In this document: piece by piece, positions 60,342-64,000 of the stretch
Layout of the letters: each line of letters opens with the position of its first letter
Numbering within the stretch: position 1 is the first letter of the stretch
Assembly (NCBI RefSeq): GCF_014200595.1
Contig: NZ_JACHCG010000001.1
Span: 2,852,001 to 2,916,000 of the forward strand
Direction: 5' to 3'
Source of the DNA: Pedobacter cryoconitis
Lineage (GTDB): Bacteria; Bacteroidota; Bacteroidia; Sphingobacteriales; Sphingobacteriaceae
Length of the DNA: 64,000 nt
Position numbers and translations under genes: made by a program
Notes under the pieces: model-generated
Told to the model about the DNA's origin: nothing
Database searches by the model: none
The model's input: the letters and a program-made list of their open reading frames with translations, nothing else

Positions 60342-61694
60342 TTAAACTGCCAGGTTTTCTGTTACAAGAATATCTTTAAGTGGGTTTTCTGATTCATCGG
60401 CTGTTGCCACACCAAATGTCTGGAAGGCAATTTTCTTTTCAACTTTATAGGCTTCTCTGCCTAACACGGTATTGATAATAGAAGAATTCCGGTAAGCACC
60501 CATCCCTAAATCCGGGGTCACGAAACCATGGGTATGCAATTCTGCATTCTGAACAAAAATTTCATTACCATTCATATCGATCGCGTAATTACGGCCTACA
60601 CCGTACAAATTGTCTTCATTACGGGATATACGATGGTGAATGCCTTGCAAAAAGGTGGGTTCTTTATATTTATAACCTGTAGCCAATACGACAAAATCAG
60701 TTTGCTCCACAAATTCCTTTTCTACCTCTGTATGGTAAAAATGTAAGTTTGAACTGCCATCTTCAGCGGTAGAGATGTTATTCAACTGGCAATTTGGGCT
60801 TAATTTAACATTTGGTTCCTCACCATCCACGCTTAATTCATACAGTTTATCAAAAATCTGATTGATTAAGCTATAATTTATGCCCTTAAACAATGAATTT
60901 TGTTTGCTCAGAACTTGTTTGCGTTTTCCATCAGGCAGATTATAGAAATGATCTACGTATTCCGGTGAAGTGAGTTCCAAAGTAAGTTTGGAATATTCCA
61001 TCGGGAAAAAGCGATCCGGACGGGTAAACCATTTAAGTTTTAATCCATTTTCTGTTTCCGGCAAAAGATCATAGAAAATCTCTGCGGCACTCTGTCCTGA
61101 ACCAATAATACTTACGCTTTGCTGCTTCAGCAATTCACTCTTTTTATCCAGGTAAGCTGAAGTATGAATTACGTTAGCTTGTTTGCCCGGCTCCGCAAAG
61201 TCTGGCATTTTAGGGATTGTTCCTGTACCCAAAACTAGTTTACGCGTATAATAAACTTGTTTTTCTAAACTACGCTGATCTTCTACGATCAATTTATAAA
61301 GCTGCGCTGCTTCATCATAATCAGTGCTCAGCACTTTCTGGTTGAACTGACAGGAAGGCAATTGTGCAATTACCCATTTGCAATAGGCGTTGTATTCTTT
61401 ACGCAGGATATAAAAATCTTCCCGGATATAGAATTTATATAAACGATCGGTTTGTTTGATAAAATTCAGAAAGCTGTAAGGGCTTGTTGGATCTGCTAAA
61501 GTTACCAGGTCGGCCATAAACGGAACCTGAAGGGTAGCATCGTTCAGCATCATTCCAGGATGCCAGTTAAAAACCGCAGCCTGATCGAAAAATATAACAG
61601 ACAAATCTTCTAAAGGTGCTGCAAGTGCGGCCATTCCCAGGTTAAAGGGTCCGATACCAATACCTATGATATCGTAAATCTTTTGTGTTTTCAT
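60342..61694 (-). CDS. lysine/ornithine N-monooxygenase (SidA/IucD-like)
   Basis: A 450-residue flavin monooxygenase that hydroxylates the side-chain amine of lysine or ornithine (or a diamine) to start hydroxamate siderophore synthesis. The FAD motif IGIGPFNLGMAALA, the NADPH motif IIGSGQSAAEIFYDLL and the ATGYKYKEPTFL motif are complete. It is 30 bases before the IucA/IucC gene and 12 bases after the fused synthetase gene, all on one strand. Substrate unclear. Confidence 0.94.
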   Translation of the reverse strand: MKTQKIYDIIGIGIGPFNLGMAALAAPLEDLSVIFFDQAAVFNWHPGMMLNDATLQVPFMADLVTLADPTSPYSFLNFIKQTDRLYKFYIREDFYILRKEYNAYCKWVIAQLPSCQFNQKVLSTDYDEAAQLYKLIVEDQRSLEKQVYYTRKLVLGTGTIPKMPDFAEPGKQANVIHTSAYLDKKSELLKQQSVSIIGSGQSAAEIFYDLLPETENGLKLKWFTRPDRFFPMEYSKLTLELTSPEYVDHFYNLPDGKRKQVLSKQNSLFKGINYSLINQIFDKLYELSVDGEEPNVKLSPNCQLNNISTAEDGSSNLHFYHTEVEKEFVEQTDFVVLATGYKYKEPTFLQGIHHRISRNEDNLYGVGRNYAIDMNGNEIFVQNAELHTHGFVTPDLGMGAYRNSSIINTVLGREAYKVEKKIAFQTFGVATADESENPLKDILVTENLAV

Positions 61695-61706
61695 TATTCT
61701 CAGAAT

Positions 61707-64000
61707 TTATACTCCGGCCACCTGGCCTGTTAACGCTACATCTTTACTTTCCGGGAATTTTTCCCAATACCACTCCCGATAGCAAAAAGTTAAGTTTGCA
61801 TCTTTAGCTGGCATTTTTATAACACGCTGGAATTTGAAACCTAACCTGGTTACGAAAATGTGCATCGCTCTGGACTCTACAGCCGCTTCACCAATACATT
61901 TCCCCACAACCGGATTCATAAATACCAGGTCCATAATCATCTGTCCAATACAGAAACTGTATTTTTTATTCTTATCGGTCGGCGCAATTAACAAATGTGC
62001 TCCGTAATCTGTGGCCAAAGCTTCATAATACGCACCTACGGTATCACGCATCGGCCAGTAAGGTTCGATAGTGAAAGTGGGTTCGCCATTAATTTCTCCG
62101 ATAATACTATGAGAATGATCACTTGGGATCAAGGTTCGGTAAAAGGTTTCCAGATCTTTGATTGGCCCGTCCATTTTCCAGATTGGTTTAGCATGTTCCT
62201 GGTTAAACCAGTCATGTGCCATCTCCAGATCCCTGTCTACATCAAATGAACGCAGCGAGATGGTGATGTCTTCCTTAGGAAAATATCTGCTGTAAATGAC
62301 CTCGTCAATTTTTGGTTTGATCAGGTTATCGCAGAAAAAATACTTGTTTAAAGGATTAGGATATGCTCTGTAAATTGCCGGATTATCAATTGGGGCACTC
62401 GCTTCGTCTATATTAATCAGATTGGTCAGCAGGTTACCTTTCACTTCCCAGCTTCTGCTGTTAATCACATAATCAACAAAACCAGTAGTATCTGATTCTT
62501 CAAATTGCTTAAATTCAAGGTAAATCAGATCAATCAATGTTCTCTCGTCTGCCAGGCCATTGCAACCCAGCGCATTCACAATACCCAGCAGATTATTAAT
62601 CAGCAGGTAATAGGTTAATTTTGGAAAGATTAAAGCTTCCGGTACAATAGATCCGCTTTCCTGAGCTAAATCCGGCAAATAGCTTAAGAGTTCTTCTGCT
62701 TTTCCTGCTCTGAAAAAGAAGCCCTGGTTATCTCTGAAATAAAGTTTAGCCGGAAAATTCTGGCTATCCAGCTCCACCATTACATTTTGCTGATGAAATT
62801 CAAAGGCCATTCCGTATTTGTTCAGAATCCCGACAATCGGGCCTGCACAGATATGCAGATATTGCTTGAACCAATTGATAGCTACCTGATCAACGGGCTT
62901 ATTTTTAAGTTTTGCAGCGTGCTGAATGACATTTACTATTCTTGGTTTTTCACCCAATAGGCTATCCTGGCATAATGCAGCCAATAAAGTCACATTTTTA
63001 TCCCCGGCTTCGCCTTTAAATGCATTGTGACGGATACTGGTGTTAAAGCCATCGATAAATTTGCCTTGATACTTTACAGAGAAAAAAGCAGGGTCAGTTA
63101 CAAATTCAATTTCCGGGAACTCTTTTTTCAAGTTTTTACCCAGCTCTGTTTTTAATAAACGGCTTACATCATATCCGCGGTGCAGTTCCCGGGTTAAGTT
63201 CACACGCTCAGAGTTGGTAATTTTCACATGCAGTGAGAATTTATACATCCAGTCACTTTCGCGGTTGTACACCGTGCGTACTGAAGAAGTGGGCGTATAT
63301 ATAGCACCCCAGTTGCCCAGACTATACAATAGTCCCTCTTTTTCCATTGCTTTTACTTCTGGCTGGCTTAGCAGATATTCTGCCTCCCAGGGATGTATTG
63401 GCAATACTTTCCAGTCTGGATGCTGCTCTATTAATGATTTTACCTGGTGATCTGCCGGAATTGCATTTAATAATTCTGTCTTAAAAGTATCAGTAATATC
63501 AAATCCTTCTGCATTTTTCTCTATCACCTGATCTGGGGCTATCAAAAAATAAGCTAACTGGAATTCTCCAGCAGTTTCAGGAGAGTATTTTAATAACTCC
63601 TGCTCGTTTTTAAAACCCATTCTGCCTTTGGTCAGCGGGTGTGAGTTATGTCCCAGTGCTAAGGATTGCTCTGTTTCAATAAAGTTCATTTTCACTCTAT
63701 TGACCAGTTTCCCCGTACGGTTAAAGTACTCCTGATACTTCGTTAAGTTCTCTATGCTGTTCGACAAGCGCGATTTTACCAGCTCAGCATTGATTTCCGG
63801 AAATTCTGCGCCTGCAAATAAAATAATCAGTTCCATAAAGCGTAAAGCATCTATAGACTTAATTTCATCAGTTGCCAGTTCACGTGAGATCACAGGAAAG
63901 TAAAACACGTGTCTTCCGCTTTCTGCATAGTGCTTTAAAGGGGCAAATACTTCAAATCCAAACTCAGAAAAATCGAATCGTAAGTGTAATTGATGGCCTG
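61707..64000 (-). CDS. IucA/IucC siderophore synthetase fused to a GNAT acetyltransferase (5' truncated by window edge)
   Basis: The frame is open to base 64000, so the gene starts beyond the window; the GTG at 63908 is internal. In-frame residues upstream of it are protein-like (RFDFSEFGFEVFAPLK). The IucA/IucC part shows HNSHPLTKGRMGFKN, HPWEAEYLLSQ and FEFHQQNVMVELD. The last about 190 residues (ISLRSFDVDRDLEMAHDWFN to the end) form a GNAT acyltransferase of the IucB/AlcE type, which acylates the N-hydroxy amine. So one protein carries acylation and condensation. First gene of the visible siderophore set; the downstream genes follow at 12 and 30 bases. Confidence 0.9.
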   Translation of the reverse strand, partial: GHQLHLRFDFSEFGFEVFAPLKHYAESGRHVFYFPVISRELATDEIKSIDALRFMELIILFAGAEFPEINAELVKSRLSNSIENLTKYQEYFNRTGKLVNRVKMNFIETEQSLALGHNSHPLTKGRMGFKNEQELLKYSPETAGEFQLAYFLIAPDQVIEKNAEGFDITDTFKTELLNAIPADHQVKSLIEQHPDWKVLPIHPWEAEYLLSQPEVKAMEKEGLLYSLGNWGAIYTPTSSVRTVYNRESDWMYKFSLHVKITNSERVNLTRELHRGYDVSRLLKTELGKNLKKEFPEIEFVTDPAFFSVKYQGKFIDGFNTSIRHNAFKGEAGDKNVTLLAALCQDSLLGEKPRIVNVIQHAAKLKNKPVDQVAINWFKQYLHICAGPIVGILNKYGMAFEFHQQNVMVELDSQNFPAKLYFRDNQGFFFRAGKAEELLSYLPDLAQESGSIVPEALIFPKLTYYLLINNLLGIVNALGCNGLADERTLIDLIYLEFKQFEESDTTGFVDYVINSRSWEVKGNLLTNLINIDEASAPIDNPAIYRAYPNPLNKYFFCDNLIKPKIDEVIYSRYFPKEDITISLRSFDVDRDLEMAHDWFNQEHAKPIWKMDGPIKDLETFYRTLIPSDHSHSIIGEINGEPTFTIEPYWPMRDTVGAYYEALATDYGAHLLIAPTDKNKKYSFCIGQMIMDLVFMNPVVGKCIGEAAVESRAMHIFVTRLGFKFQRVIKMPAKDANLTFCYREWYWEKFPESKDVALTGQVAGV

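Overview
The window looks like a chromosomal piece of a Sphingobacteriaceae-type Bacteroidota, most likely Pedobacter or a close relative. The evidence is a SusC/SusD pair, STN-domain outer-membrane receptors under ECF sigma/FecR control, Bacteroidota-type promoters (TAnnTTTG), moderately AT-rich DNA, a DUF2723 protein and a LytTR regulator. Both ends cut genes: an AraC regulator on the left and an IucA/IucC-GNAT siderophore enzyme on the right.

Layout. 1-4300: AraC regulator, esterase, EamA exporter, tRNA-Asp, then about 600 bases of repeat-rich non-coding DNA and gene fragments. 4310-6709: MacB/FtsX-type permease. 7135-18396: the most interesting locus. A minus-strand operon encodes, in order of transcription, an unlisted 48-residue precursor peptide with a double-glycine leader, two paralogous JmjC/cupin-like Fe(II)/2-oxoglutarate oxygenases, a C39 peptidase-ABC transporter and a short HlyD-type adaptor. 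Divergent from it are an ECF sigma factor, a FecR anti-sigma, an STN-domain outer-membrane receptor and a LytTR regulator whose receiver lacks the phospho-acceptor Asp. I read this as a modified, exported peptide (RiPP) system possibly coupled to its own cell-surface sensing circuit. 18532-19568: small charged proteins and a DinB-like protein.

19569-29698: myo-inositol and glucuronate catabolism. A Na+/solute symporter and myo-inositol oxygenase make D-glucuronate; UxaC, an SDR fructuronate reductase and UxuA carry it to 2-keto-3-deoxygluconate; an ExuT-like MFS protein imports hexuronates. Two LacI regulators flank the genes, and three perfect palindromes with the core CAAACGTTTG tie uxuA, the second lacI and the SusC/D operon (30158-34844) into one probable regulon. 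A heptahaem cytochrome c follows SusD directly.

36029-47735: a free-standing condensation-domain protein, a lipocalin-like lipoprotein, a PadR regulator translationally coupled to a DUF2723 membrane protein with an extra N-terminal domain, an MFS/TetR efflux set, a large AsmA-like protein interrupted by a one-base frameshift, and a small beta-barrel protein. 47969-57354: housekeeping and metabolic genes (miaA, MBL hydrolase, class IV aminotransferase, topB, an HDAC-like deacetylase, bestrophin, kynU). 57397-64000: a Gfo/Idh/MocA oxidoreductase and a hydroxamate (NIS) siderophore operon with a clear terminator.

All calls rest on reading the sequence and translated proteins; no database search was made.
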